A stretch of 64,000 nucleotides of DNA from DAOUKH01 sp965261455 (GTDB lineage Bacteria; Chloroflexota; Dehalococcoidia; SHYB01), in NCBI GenBank assembly GCA_965261455.1, contig OZ253453.1, forward strand, positions 1,364,001-1,428,000. Direction: 5' to 3'. Numbering within the stretch: position 1 is the first letter of the stretch; the number at the start of each line of letters is the position of its first letter. The notes under the pieces were generated by a model. That model saw only the letters and a program-made list of their open reading frames with translations, searched no databases and was not told where the DNA came from. Shown here piece after piece: positions 27,452 through 35,867 of this stretch. The position numbers were made by a program, and so were the translations under genes.

Positions 27452-28243
27452 CTAGCCGCGGTCTCGACCCCTGCCCTGACTCGTCTTCCAATCGGCCTCT
27501 CGCTCGCGCCAATCGGGGTGAGAATGACCGGCGATCGCGGTGTGTCGTCCGGAGACGAACGCGCCGTCCGGGCCGCCCATGTTGAACCAAATGCGGTTCA
27601 TCATCTCGCGCTGCATCGCCATGACGTCCGGCGGAATCTCGGCGATGTCCTCGGCCGTTCGCCAGGCCTCGTCCATGAGTTGATCGGATGGGACGATTCT
27701 GCTAACCAGTCCAATCTCCTTCGCGGTCTTGGCATCCACCTTTGCCCGCCCGATGATGATGTCCTTCGCCCAGGCGACCGACACGAACTTGTAGAGCAGG
27801 GCGCCCATCGTCGGCATGCTCGGGTAACCGTAAGCGATCTGGGGCACGTAGAATTTTGCGTCTTCCGACGCGATGAGGATGTCGCTGCAGAGCGCCATAC
27901 CCAAGGCTCCGCCGGCGCACCACCCGTTTATGGCGGCGATGACAGGCTGGCGAAGCCGGAACAGGGTCTCGCAGACCTCGCTATGGATGCGTCCGGGGGA
28001 ATGCCGGCTCAGCCACGCTTCGCCGTCCGGCTGCGGTTCGGACGTGTCGTGCCCGGAGGAAAAGCTGCGGCCCGCTCCGGTCAGGATGACGCAATGAATG
28101 TCTCCATCCTTGTCAATCGCGTCCAGGGCGTCCTTCATTTCAAAGTTCGTTTGCGTCCTGAACGCATTGAGCTTTTCAGGCCGGTTCATCGTTACGGTGC
28201 ATATGTGATCGCGGGTCTCCACGATAATGTCATCGAAGTCCAT
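27452..28243 (-). CDS. Enoyl-CoA hydratase/isomerase (crotonase) family protein
   Basis: A 263-aa crotonase-fold enzyme. It has NRPEKLNAF, the oxyanion segments RSFSSGHD and CAGGALGMAL, and a C-terminal helix region typical of the family. The position that usually carries the catalytic Glu reads QIAYGYPSM, so the activity may not be a simple hydration. ATG at 28243 follows GGAGGTAACGG. It lies 20 bp after the isochorismatase-fold gene and is probably co-transcribed with it. Confidence 0.88.
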   Translation of the reverse strand: MDFDDIIVETRDHICTVTMNRPEKLNAFRTQTNFEMKDALDAIDKDGDIHCVILTGAGRSFSSGHDTSEPQPDGEAWLSRHSPGRIHSEVCETLFRLRQPVIAAINGWCAGGALGMALCSDILIASEDAKFYVPQIAYGYPSMPTMGALLYKFVSVAWAKDIIIGRAKVDAKTAKEIGLVSRIVPSDQLMDEAWRTAEDIAEIPPDVMAMQREMMNRIWFNMGGPDGAFVSGRHTAIAGHSHPDWREREADWKTSQGRGRDRG

Positions 28244-28263
28244 AGCCGTTACCTCCGGTACTA

Positions 28264-28833
28264 CTAACCAGCGAGCGCTTCCTGGAATTCACCCACGGTG
28301 ATCACCTTCGCATGCATCGGCAGCACCTTTTCCATGAGCAGGCGATGCACTTCGGGGTCTTTGTCGGCGCAGCAGTCCGACAGCACGTACAGATCGTAGT
28401 CGAGATCGACCCCGGCCCTCACGGCCGAGAGCACCTGCCCGCCCGTGCTGATCCCCATCAAGGCAAGCGTGTCGATGTTCTTCGCCCTGAGGACCGCATC
28501 GAGATCGGTGGACGCGAAGAGCCCGCTGCGCCGCCTGCGTATGACGGTCTCCCCCGGTTGCGGAGCCAAGTCGGGGTGCACCTCGACGTCCGGCGTTCCC
28601 TTTCGGAAGACCCCGCTGTTCTTCAGCCGATTGAAGCTCCAGTTGCGGGGATGGACCACGGGAAAGTCGTCGGAGAACTCAACGACCCCGTAGATGATTG
28701 AGACGCCCGCCGCGCGGCCGGCCTCGATGGCCGTCTTGGCATTCCTCAGCGCGTCTTCGTCTGGGACCATCCTCGTGACGGCAACTTCATAGTCCATCAC
28801 CAGGATCGCGGTTGTGGCGGGATCGATGCCCAT
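28264..28833 (-). CDS. Isochorismatase-fold (cysteine hydrolase family) protein lacking the catalytic Cys
   Basis: A 189-aa protein with the isochorismatase/nicotinamidase fold. The first catalytic residue, an Asp, is kept in LVMDYEV near residue 14. The family Lys position reads VIRRRRSGLF, so it appears to be Arg. The nucleophile segment, normally T-x-x-C-V, reads ISTGGQVLSAV, with Gln in place of Cys. Without the nucleophile the usual hydrolase chemistry should not work; it may bind ligand or use other chemistry. ATG at 28833 follows AAAGGAG. The gene leads a two-gene unit with a crotonase. Confidence 0.85.
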   Translation of the reverse strand: MGIDPATTAILVMDYEVAVTRMVPDEDALRNAKTAIEAGRAAGVSIIYGVVEFSDDFPVVHPRNWSFNRLKNSGVFRKGTPDVEVHPDLAPQPGETVIRRRRSGLFASTDLDAVLRAKNIDTLALMGISTGGQVLSAVRAGVDLDYDLYVLSDCCADKDPEVHRLLMEKVLPMHAKVITVGEFQEALAG

Positions 28834-28865
28834 TGATGACGCTCCTTTGGCTCGCGGTGAGCACG

Positions 28866-28871
28866 ATTATA
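28866..28871 (-). promoter_or_regulatory. Consensus -10 box (TATAAT) without recognisable -35
   Basis: TATAAT reads on the - strand 33 nt upstream of the isochorismatase-fold ATG. The expected -35 position is GC-rich and does not match. The same arrangement recurs at 33218, 34072 and 63332. Confidence 0.45.
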
Positions 28872-28959
28872 GTCCACCCGCCCGTTCCGCCGCGCGTGGA
28901 ACAAATCGGCCGCCTCGCGCGTCTTAGGCATGTGCGAACACTCCACCGGAGGTCCAGAC

Positions 28960-30930
28960 ATGCCGGCTCGACGCATCTTCTCGACGCTCAGTTTGATTCT
29001 CGGAATAGCCCTCGTCCTCGCGGCGTGCGGCACAGACTCGAACGAAACGATGCCGACCGCAGCCCCGACAGCGACGCCGGTGGCAATGCCGACGGGGTTA
29101 CCGATGGCATCGGCAGTACCGCAAAGCGGGCCATCGGGCCCCAGAGGGGCGACCGGAGCAGATGGCGTCAGCGGCCCTCAGGGAGAACAAGGCCTCCAGG
29201 GAGAACAAGGCCTCGCAGGGTCTCAAGGCAGCTCCCAGGTCACGATGGCGCCGGCGGCGGCGGGCGCCCCAAGCCCAAGGACGATGAGGGAACCGACGTC
29301 GCAGGCAATGATGCCGAAGCCAAGGGCGACAGCGATGGCGGCCCCGACGGCGACGCCGGCGCCAATGATGATGCAGCCGACGGGGGCGCCGATGGCAACG
29401 GCCGCACCACAAGCCGCGCCTTATTCGAGCGGGTCTAGCGGGGCACAAGGAGCGTCGGGACCCAGAGGCGCCCAGGGCAGCCCCGGGGCGACGACCTTCC
29501 AAGATTACCCGCGCTCGCCGGCGGTCGCGACGGCTGAAGACCGGACGTCGACCTTTAGCCTCGATACCGACCGCACGTCCTACTACCTCGCGCTCAACTG
29601 GGCCCAATCGGGCTTCGAGATTGACCCCGCTTCCGTTCGCGCCGAGGAGTGGGTCAACAGCTTCAACTACGCCTACGAACCGCCGAGCTCCGAGGACCGC
29701 TTCGCCATCTCCACCGACATCTTCAGGCATCCGCTGGACGACGGAAAGCGCCTCGCGCGCTTGGCCTTCCAGGCGCCGGATCTGCACGGAGGCGAGAGAG
29801 CGCTCAACGTGACACTCGTGCTCGACGCCTCGGGGTCCATGGGGGACGGCAACCGGGTGGCCATCGCCCGCGAGGCCGCCGAGAGCATCCGGCGAAGCCT
29901 GCGCAGCCACGACCGCATCTCCGTGGTGCACTTCACCACAAACGTTATCCATGAGTACACCGTCGGGCCGCTGCGACCGGACCACCGCGACGTGAAGTGG
30001 TCGATCGCGCAATTGGGGCCGCACGGTTCGACCAACGTGCAGGCCGGTCTCGACCTCGGCGTCCGGCTCGCCGACCAAGCCCGCCGCGAACGCCCCGACG
30101 CGTTCAACTACGTCGTGCTGATGTCGGACGGCGTGGCGAACGTCGACGCCACCGACCCCTTCGCTATCCTGGAGTCCACCGGCGGCCGCGACGACGGGAA
30201 CCCGCTGCGACTCATCACGGTGGGCGTCGGGATCAACAACTACAACGACTATCTGCTGGAGCAGCTCGCCCAGCACGGCAACGGTTGGTACCGCTACCTC
30301 AGCACCACCGCCCAGGCACGGGAGACGTTCGGCCATGGCGCCTGGCTTGCGCTCTCGCTTCCCTTCGCCGATCAGACCCGCGCCCAGGTGACCTGGGACC
30401 CCGATCTCGTCCGGTCGTGGCGCATCATCGGCTACGAGAACCGCATCACGTCCGACGAGTCGTTCACCCAAGACCGGAAGGAGTTCGCGGAGATTCCCTC
30501 AGGCGCCGCCACCACGGTCTTCTACGAGCTCGATCTCGTGGAAGGCGTGGACGCAAGAAGCGCGGGCGGCGCGAAGCTGGGCGACATCGAACTGCGCTGG
30601 GTCACGCCGGTGAGCGAAGCGTCGGTCCGGCAGCACGCGCCGATCTGGGGCCATTGGGGCACGGACTTCGGCGCCATGGATGACGCGCGGCTGCGGCTCG
30701 GCACCATCGCGGCACTTGCCGCCGACCGCTACGGCGCGCTCCCCTATGCCGACGGCAGGTACGCGCCGGAGGTCCGCCGCGACCTCTCCGTCCTCATGGA
30801 CGAGCTCCGGCGCCTGGAGCGCGACCTTGGAACGCTGGAGGCCTACCGCGACTTCGCCTTCCTGCTCGACCACATCGTCCACAGCCTTCCCGCCGAGTCC
30901 CGGCCGGGCGATTCGGGATACAGCCGCTAG
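28960..30930 (+). CDS. VWA-domain lipoprotein (YfbK-like) with collagen-like segments
   Basis: A 656-aa lipoprotein. The signal peptide ends ALVLAAC. The next 170 residues are low complexity (Met/Pro/Ala/Thr) with two collagen-like blocks, about twelve and seven Gly-X-Y triplets. Then comes the YfbK-type N-terminal domain (STFSLDTDRTSYY, EEWVNSF), a VWA domain with an intact MIDAS (DASGSM, STNVQAG, MSDGVAN) and a C-terminal YfbK-type domain. Such proteins bind divalent metal and act in adhesion or envelope complexes; the role here is unknown. ATG at 28960 follows GGAGG; an ATG at 28930 lacks a ribosome binding site. Divergent from the isochorismatase-fold gene. Confidence 0.88.
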   Translation: MPARRIFSTLSLILGIALVLAACGTDSNETMPTAAPTATPVAMPTGLPMASAVPQSGPSGPRGATGADGVSGPQGEQGLQGEQGLAGSQGSSQVTMAPAAAGAPSPRTMREPTSQAMMPKPRATAMAAPTATPAPMMMQPTGAPMATAAPQAAPYSSGSSGAQGASGPRGAQGSPGATTFQDYPRSPAVATAEDRTSTFSLDTDRTSYYLALNWAQSGFEIDPASVRAEEWVNSFNYAYEPPSSEDRFAISTDIFRHPLDDGKRLARLAFQAPDLHGGERALNVTLVLDASGSMGDGNRVAIAREAAESIRRSLRSHDRISVVHFTTNVIHEYTVGPLRPDHRDVKWSIAQLGPHGSTNVQAGLDLGVRLADQARRERPDAFNYVVLMSDGVANVDATDPFAILESTGGRDDGNPLRLITVGVGINNYNDYLLEQLAQHGNGWYRYLSTTAQARETFGHGAWLALSLPFADQTRAQVTWDPDLVRSWRIIGYENRITSDESFTQDRKEFAEIPSGAATTVFYELDLVEGVDARSAGGAKLGDIELRWVTPVSEASVRQHAPIWGHWGTDFGAMDDARLRLGTIAALAADRYGALPYADGRYAPEVRRDLSVLMDELRRLERDLGTLEAYRDFAFLLDHIVHSLPAESRPGDSGYSR

Positions 30931-30932
30931 CC

Positions 30933-30956
30933 CGCCCCCGTTTCTAGCCGGGGGCG
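30933..30956. terminator. Bidirectional terminator-like hairpin between convergent genes
   Basis: CGCCCCCG and CGGGGGCG form an 8-bp GC stem around an 8-nt loop, in the 51-bp gap between the VWA gene (+) and the acyl-CoA dehydrogenase gene (-). No long T-run. Confidence 0.45.
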
Positions 30957-30981
30957 CGGCGCGGCTATCGCCCGCCCCCGG

Positions 30982-32163
30982 CTAGCCCCGCGGAAGCCCC
31001 AGGCCGCGCGTGGCGATGATGTGCTGCTGGACTTCCGTGGTGCCGCCCTGGATCGTGTTCGAGAGCGTATAGAGGTACTCGCCGGCGGGAAGGCCGGCGA
31101 GTACCGCGCCCCGCGACCCTTTGAGCGGCTGGCCGTAGAGGCCCAACATCCGCATGCCCACCTGCGCTATGCGCTGCGATAGCTGGGAGGAGAGCAACTT
31201 GGAGGCCGAGGCTTCCTGGTTCGGTATGAGACCCTCGGCCTGCATCGAGGCGATCCGGTAGGCCAGCATTACGCCCGCCTGATTGGCGATGGCTGTTTCC
31301 GCCAGCGCGTGCCGCAGCGCGGCGGGAAGCGGCGGGCCGCCGTTCGCCGCCTTCCTTCGGGCGAACGCCGCCAGATCGTCGATGGAGCGCTGGTTGTTGG
31401 CGAACCAGCCGACCCCAGAACGCTCGAAGTCGAGCGTCGTGGCGGCGACGTACCAGCCGCGGTTCTCCTCGCCGAGCATCATCTCCCGCGAGATGCGGAC
31501 GTCGTCGAAGAAGACCTGATTGAAGTAGTGCACGTCCATCATGTTCACGATCGGGCGCACGGTGATCCCTGGCAGGTCCATCGGGATGAGGAAGGCGGTG
31601 ACGCCGCGGTGCTTCGGAGCGTTTGGATCCGTGCGCGTCAGGAGAATCGCGCGGTTGGAGCGGTGCGCGCCGCTCGTCCATATCTTCGAGCCGTTGACGA
31701 CGTAGTCGTCGCCGTCCCGCACCGCGGCGCACTGGAGTGACGCGAGGTCCGACCCCGATTCCGGCTCGCTGAAGCCCTGGCAGTAGACGTGTTCGCCCGA
31801 CGCGATGGGCGGCAGGAAGACGCGCCTCTGCTCCTCCGTGCCGTGGACCATCAACGTCGGGGCGACGAGATTGACCCCTACGACAAGGTCGCGGTCGGGA
31901 GCGCGGCGGTAGGCAAGCTCTTGCTTATAGACGACTTGCTCCATGACCGAAGCGCCGCGTCCGCCGTACTCCTCCGGCCACCCCATGATGGGCCAACCCT
32001 GGGCGAGGAGCTTCGCCGAGAAACCGCGCACGAAGTCCCAGTACTCGTCCTCGAACTCCGCGTCGGGGTAGACGCCGCTCCAGCCGGGAGGAAGCTCGCG
32101 GTCGAAGAAGGCGCGCAACTCCCGCCGGAACGCCTCCTCCCGCTCGGTGAACCGAAACTCCAT
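30982..32163 (-). CDS. Acyl-CoA dehydrogenase family protein
   Basis: A 393-aa FAD flavoenzyme that introduces a C2-C3 double bond in acyl-CoA. The N-terminal helical domain begins MEFRFTEREEAFRREL. The middle beta-domain has FSEPESGSDLASL and YVVNGSKIWTSGA, the standard FAD/substrate motifs. The C-terminus QGGTTEVQQHIIATRGLGL is typical. It lies 10 bp downstream of a crotonase gene on the same strand, giving successive beta-oxidation steps. The start at 32163 lacks a strong ribosome binding site, consistent with coupling to the upstream gene. Confidence 0.92.
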   Translation of the reverse strand: MEFRFTEREEAFRRELRAFFDRELPPGWSGVYPDAEFEDEYWDFVRGFSAKLLAQGWPIMGWPEEYGGRGASVMEQVVYKQELAYRRAPDRDLVVGVNLVAPTLMVHGTEEQRRVFLPPIASGEHVYCQGFSEPESGSDLASLQCAAVRDGDDYVVNGSKIWTSGAHRSNRAILLTRTDPNAPKHRGVTAFLIPMDLPGITVRPIVNMMDVHYFNQVFFDDVRISREMMLGEENRGWYVAATTLDFERSGVGWFANNQRSIDDLAAFARRKAANGGPPLPAALRHALAETAIANQAGVMLAYRIASMQAEGLIPNQEASASKLLSSQLSQRIAQVGMRMLGLYGQPLKGSRGAVLAGLPAGEYLYTLSNTIQGGTTEVQQHIIATRGLGLPRG

Positions 32164-32173
32164 CGATGCGGTG

Positions 32174-32962
32174 CTAGGAGTCCTGGTACCACTGGATCGC
32201 GCCGCGGAGCCCCCGCTCGTCGATCATGCGGCGGACCTCGCGGACGCCGTCGGTCTGGTGGGAAATGGAGTCCCACTCCGCGCCGTACATGATGGCGGCG
32301 CGGAAACCGTTGAGGTCCATGACGCGGTTCACCGCCGTCTTCTTGATGCGTAGAAGATCGGCGGGCACCTTGGCGATGCGGGCGGCGTAGCTGTAGGTCT
32401 CCGCTTCCAGCGCGTCGGGGGCGAAGGCGCGGGTGGCGAAGCCGAAGGCCTCGGCGTCCTTGCCCGATATCTGGCTGTTGGGGAGGAACGACATGTACTT
32501 GGCGCGGTGGGGCCCGACGTGCCACATCCACGTCTGCCCGATCAGGCCGGCGCCGGCGGGAATCGAAGGGAAGCCGATCTTGGCGTCCTCGGCGGTGAAG
32601 ATGACGTCGCAGCAGACGCAGAGCTGCGTCGCTCCCGCGAGGCAGTGGCCGTGAATCATGGCGATCACCGGCTTCGCTAGGTCGCGGACGCGCAGCCAAC
32701 GCTCCAGGTTCGCCTGCAGCCGGAGGCGGTCGGCCTCGAGGGAATCGTCCGCGGGGCGGGTGAGGTCGTAACCCGACGAGAAGGAGCGTCCCGCGCCGCG
32801 AATCACCAGTACCTTGATGGAATCGTCGCGCCCCGCCTCGGCGAGGCGCTCATCGAAGGCCGCGAGGACCAGCGGACTCATCGCGTTGAGCTTCTCGGGC
32901 CGGTTCAGCGTGAGCGTGCCCACGCCGCCCTCCTGTTCGAGCAGCACGAGATCGTCAGACAT
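32174..32962 (-). CDS. Enoyl-CoA hydratase/isomerase (crotonase) family protein
   Basis: A 262-aa crotonase with TLNRPEKLNAM, RSFSSGYDL and HCLAGATQLC oxyanion-hole segments. The usual Glu positions are replaced around IGFPSIPAGAG, so hydratase activity is uncertain. ATG at 32962 follows a GGGGGG-rich site. It is the first gene of a two-gene unit with acyl-CoA dehydrogenase. The 297 bp upstream (32963-33259) hold a repeat copy and a -10 box for the divergent gene. Confidence 0.88.
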   Translation of the reverse strand: MSDDLVLLEQEGGVGTLTLNRPEKLNAMSPLVLAAFDERLAEAGRDDSIKVLVIRGAGRSFSSGYDLTRPADDSLEADRLRLQANLERWLRVRDLAKPVIAMIHGHCLAGATQLCVCCDVIFTAEDAKIGFPSIPAGAGLIGQTWMWHVGPHRAKYMSFLPNSQISGKDAEAFGFATRAFAPDALEAETYSYAARIAKVPADLLRIKKTAVNRVMDLNGFRAAIMYGAEWDSISHQTDGVREVRRMIDERGLRGAIQWYQDS

Positions 32963-33061
32963 GTCGCCCCCCTATTCGTCGCGGTCTGGAATGGGCCGAA
33001 GGTTAGAGACGCCGGAATGGCGCGTCAACCGGGGCCTGCTTCCCCTTCGGCGTCTCCCCCT

Positions 33062-33153
33062 GGAGACCTTTGCAAAACCGACTGGGGTTCTGGCGGGGGG
33101 AGCGGAGGTGGCATTCACTTAAACCTCTCCCCTGTGGGGGAGACTGAGAGAGG
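33062..33153 (+). repeat. Left-end fragment of the GGAGACCTTTGC MITE-like family plus REP
   Basis: Starts with GGAGACCTTTGCAAAACC at 33062-33079 and continues through the shared internal sequence to CCTCTCCCC...GAGAGAGGG. The right terminal repeat is missing. The following GC-rich stretch to about 33200 contains small palindromes (GGCGCGC, GCGCCC/GGGCGC) and then the promoter of the next gene. Confidence 0.7.
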
Positions 33154-33217
33154 GCACGCGCCGTCAGGCGCGCAGCGCCCAAGGGGCGCTCCCCCCTCCG
33201 CGGCGCAGCTACGGCCC

Positions 33218-33223
33218 TATAAT
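33218..33223 (+). promoter_or_regulatory. Consensus -10 box (TATAAT)
   Basis: TATAATG with its first base 42 nt upstream of the ATG at 33260; no -35 match at the right distance. Confidence 0.45.
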
Positions 33224-33259
33224 GCTGCCCACGCCCAAGGAGCGCACGGAGGACGACGC

Positions 33260-34051
33260 ATGCTCAGTCACGAAAGCCTAGTCGAGGCGCTGCGCTCGGA
33301 GTACGAGCGGCTGGCGCGGCATCTGCGCTCGCTCGACGCGGACGGACTCGCCGCGCCCAGCACCTGCGAGGGGTGGAGCTCCGCCGACGTGGCGGCCCAC
33401 CTGGCCTGGAACGCCCGGCTCTACATCCGCTCTCTCGGCATGGGGCTCGCGGGTGAGCCGCCCCCGCCGGCTCCGGCCCCCGGCGGCACGCCCAAGATCA
33501 CCGCCGACTTCGTCCGCGACCGCGCCGTCGAGCTTCGCGAGAAGCTGGGAGACGGCCTCCTGCAATCGTTCGAGGAGCACAACGTCGGCTTCATCGACAT
33601 GCTCGACGCCCTCGACCCGGAGGTCCAAGACACCCTCACCGTCCCCTTTCTTAACGACACGATCCCGCTGCGGCGGCTCATCGGCCTGCGCATCAACGAG
33701 GTGGCGCTCCATTCCTGGGACGTGCGCAGCCCCGGCGACGACCAGGCGGCGCTGGTCGAAGACGCCGCGCTGGCGTCAATCGAGTTGTGGCGCGACACCA
33801 TCGGACGCCGGCTGCGGGCCGGACCGGACGCCCGCGTACGCATCGAGCCCGCCGGCAGCGGCGCCTTCGACGTGACCGGCGGCGATTCGCCCTCCGCCGA
33901 CCTTCCCTCAGGCGACACGGACGCCGCGCTGATGGGGACAGCGAGCGCCATCGCGCTCTTCCTCAGCGGGCGGGCGGACCTCGGCGCCGTCGAGGTCGGC
34001 GGCGACCGCGCCTCGGCGGAGTCCTTCGCTGCGCGCCTCGTCATCTCCTAA
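33260..34051 (+). CDS. Maleylpyruvate isomerase/DinB-fold family protein
   Basis: A 263-aa protein of the mycothiol-dependent maleylpyruvate isomerase-like group. The N-terminal DinB four-helix bundle shows CEGWSSADVAAHLAW near residues 38-52 and INEVALHSWDVR near residue 155, supplying His ligands for a metal. A C-terminal alpha/beta sterol-carrier-like domain (TASAIALFLSGR) is also typical. Members are thiol-dependent transferases or isomerases; mycothiol itself is not usual outside actinobacteria, so the cofactor is open. ATG at 33260 follows GGAGGACG. The gene is followed at 68 bp by the selenoprotein gene. Confidence 0.82.
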   Translation: MLSHESLVEALRSEYERLARHLRSLDADGLAAPSTCEGWSSADVAAHLAWNARLYIRSLGMGLAGEPPPPAPAPGGTPKITADFVRDRAVELREKLGDGLLQSFEEHNVGFIDMLDALDPEVQDTLTVPFLNDTIPLRRLIGLRINEVALHSWDVRSPGDDQAALVEDAALASIELWRDTIGRRLRAGPDARVRIEPAGSGAFDVTGGDSPSADLPSGDTDAALMGTASAIALFLSGRADLGAVEVGGDRASAESFAARLVIS

Positions 34052-34071
34052 CCACGTCCGGCGCGGTGTTT

Positions 34072-34077
34072 TATAAT
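34072..34077 (+). promoter_or_regulatory. Consensus -10 box (TATAAT)
   Basis: TATAATGGG with its first base 48 nt upstream of the selenoprotein ATG at 34120; no -35 match. Confidence 0.45.
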
Positions 34078-34119
34078 GGGCCGCGCATTCGAGACCACGC
34101 AGGATAAAGGCCCATCCCC

Positions 34120-34575
34120 ATGCTGAACATCGGCGACTCCGCCCCCGACTTCACCGCCACCGACCACACCGGCGCCCAGATGCGCCTCTCCGACCTTCGC
34201 GGCAAGAAGGTCTGGCTCTGGTTCTATACCTCTCCCGGAGGCGGGAACTGAACCCGCCACAGTCACGGGTACCGTGACAACTGGACGGCTTGGCAGGAAA
34301 AGGGCGTCGAGGTCTTCGGGGTGAACGACCGGAGTGCCGAGGACGCCGCGGCGTGGGTCGAGCGCGAGCAGCTCCCCTTCCGCATCCTCGTCGACGCCGA
34401 CCGCGCCATCGGAACGGCCTTCGGCGTCTCGCAGCCCACCGCCGAGAAGTACGTGGCGAACAACGCCGAGGGCAGGCGTCCCGGCGTGCTGATCGACGAG
34501 GAAGGGAAGATCGCGCTTGCGCTTCCCGACCTCCGCAACGTCGAGGGGCAAGTCGAGGCGCTGAGCGGAATCTAG
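34120..34575 (+). CDS. Peroxiredoxin-family selenoprotein (Sec encoded by TGA at 34249-34251)
   Basis: A 151-aa AhpC/TSA-type (BCP-like) redoxin read through an in-frame TGA at codon 44. Before the TGA the frame gives GDSAPDFTATD, LSDLRGKKVWLWFY and TSPGGGN; after it TRHSHGYRDNW, GVEVFGVNDRS and RPGVLIDEEGKI. The two halves together cover the whole redoxin fold. The TGA falls where E. coli BCP has its peroxidatic Cys45 within TPGCT, so residue 44 is inferred to be selenocysteine. There is no other Cys, making it a single-selenol enzyme that would reduce peroxides using an outside thiol. ATG at 34120 has AAAGG 9 nt upstream. Its stop shares CTAG with the convergent gene. A gene caller treating TGA as stop reports only the 3' half. 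Confidence 0.88.
34254..34288 (+). promoter_or_regulatory. Putative bacterial SECIS element
   Basis: A hairpin right after the TGA: GTCACGG (34262-34268) pairs with CCGTGAC (34272-34278) around loop GTA, extended by CCA/TGG and CCG/CGG pairs below small internal loops. The apical loop begins with G and starts 17 nt after the TGA, inside the spacing known for bacterial SECIS (about 16-37 nt). Confidence 0.75.
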
Positions 34576-35567
34576 CTCGGGGCCAGCGCCTCGATCGTCC
34601 GCGCCATCTGCGCCGGGCTCGCCTGGGCCGGCAGCCGGATGAGCGTGACGTCCCAGCCGGAGGCCGCGCGCCGCTCGATCCCTTCAAGGATCTCCTCGCG
34701 GGAGCCGTAGAGGCAGAAGGCGTCCACCATCGCGTCGGTGACCGCCGCGACAGCCTCGTCGCGGCGCCGGGCGCGCCAGAGCTCGATCATGCGGCCAACC
34801 TCCTCGGCGAAGCCGGCCCGTGCGGCGCGGCGCCCGAAATAGGCCCCCCGCCCGCTCATCGAACGCGCCATCGTCGCGCGCATCATGTTCCGCGCCTCCG
34901 GCTTGTCGTCCGCGACCAGCGCGAGAACGTCAGGGGCCACCACGATGTCCTCGGCAACGCGGCCCGCCGACTCCGCGCCGGCGCGGAGGGCCTCGAAGTC
35001 GCTGCCCATCGCATCCGGCGCGTTCAACACCGGTATCCAGCCGTCCGCGATCTCGCCGGTCAGCCGCACCGCCTTGGGGCCCAGCGCGCCGACGTAGATC
35101 GGGATACGGTCGCGGAGCGGCGTCACCTCGATGACGTGGCCGCCGAGGCGCAGCACCTCGCCTTCGTGCTGTACCCGCCAGCCTCCGACGATCTGCCGGA
35201 TGATCTCGACGTACTCGCGAAGGCGCTGGTAGGGCCGGTGAAAGGGCAGGCCGTGCCAGTCTTCGACGACGATCCGGCCGCTCACGCCGAGGCCGAGAAG
35301 CAGCCGTCCCTCCGACATGCGGTCGAGCGTCACGGCTGCGGTGGCGATCGCCGCCGGCGTGCGGCTGAAGACGTTGACCACCGCCGAGCCCAACAGGATT
35401 CGCTCGGTGTGGAAGGCCAACTCGGCCAGGGAAAGGAAGATATCGGGAGCGAAGCGCTCGCCCGCCCACAGCGAGTGATAGCCCAAGCGGTCGGCCCGGG
35501 CGAAGAGCTCGATAGCGTCGGCGCGGGCGAGTGAGCCGGGTCCGGTGAACTTGAGTCCGATCTGCAT
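34572..35567 (-). CDS. LLM-class (luciferase-like) flavin-dependent oxidoreductase
   Basis: A 331-aa bacterial-luciferase-fold enzyme using FMN or F420. It begins MQIGLKFTGPG, has SLWAGERFAPD, the LLLGLGVSG and WHGLPFHRPYQRLREY segments of the TIM barrel, and IYVGALGPKAVRLTGEIADGW. The C-terminal AVTDAMVDAFCLYGSREE is the usual helix cap. ATG at 35567 gives the normal length; open sequence to 35756 runs into a repeat. It converges on the selenoprotein gene with overlapping stops. A paralog lies at 56539-57549. Confidence 0.88.
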   Translation of the reverse strand: MQIGLKFTGPGSLARADAIELFARADRLGYHSLWAGERFAPDIFLSLAELAFHTERILLGSAVVNVFSRTPAAIATAAVTLDRMSEGRLLLGLGVSGRIVVEDWHGLPFHRPYQRLREYVEIIRQIVGGWRVQHEGEVLRLGGHVIEVTPLRDRIPIYVGALGPKAVRLTGEIADGWIPVLNAPDAMGSDFEALRAGAESAGRVAEDIVVAPDVLALVADDKPEARNMMRATMARSMSGRGAYFGRRAARAGFAEEVGRMIELWRARRRDEAVAAVTDAMVDAFCLYGSREEILEGIERRAASGWDVTLIRLPAQASPAQMARTIEALAPS

Positions 35568-35647
35568 CTGGATGGGTAGCGGGCCCGGGCGACGGCGCGT
35601 CTGGAAGAGTATACAGACCCGCGACACTCGGTCGGCGCCACCGAGGG

Positions 35648-35812
35648 GAGGCCTTTGCGCAACCCGCCTGTGCGCAAGCATGGGTGGGGCCGGGAGGTCT
35701 TGCCTCTTCTCCCGTGGGGAGAAGATTGAGATGAGGGGCACCCTCGCAACCGCCACGGGTTATCGAAGCCCGCCACCTTCACGGTCAGTCAGCCCGGTTA
35801 CGCAAAAGCCTT
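35648..35812 (+). mobile_element. MITE-like element, about 165 bp
   Basis: Left end GAGGCCTTTGCGCAACC (35648-35664) and right end GGTTACGCAAAAGCCTT (35796-35812) are imperfect inverted repeats (14 of 17). The centre has an 8-bp hairpin CTTCTCCC gtg GGGAGAAG (35706-35724). No coding capacity. It ends four bases before the extended -10 box of the first amidohydrolase of the tandem array. Confidence 0.65.
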
Positions 35813-35815
35813 GAG

Positions 35816-35824
35816 TGGTAGAAT
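35816..35824 (+). promoter_or_regulatory. Extended -10 box (TGGTAGAAT) of array gene 1
   Basis: TGG-TAGAAT ends 44 nt before the ATG at 35868. The same box at the same distance precedes all four array genes; no -35 match is seen. Confidence 0.45.
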
Positions 35825-35867
35825 CCGGCGCAGGGCTTGGCTGGCGGCCCGATACGGGAGGGAAACT

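Noticed and set aside
34249..34251. Peroxiredoxin as a plain pseudogene with a nonsense mutation
   Set aside because: The frame is otherwise intact on both sides, the stop is at the one position where Sec is expected, and a hairpin follows.
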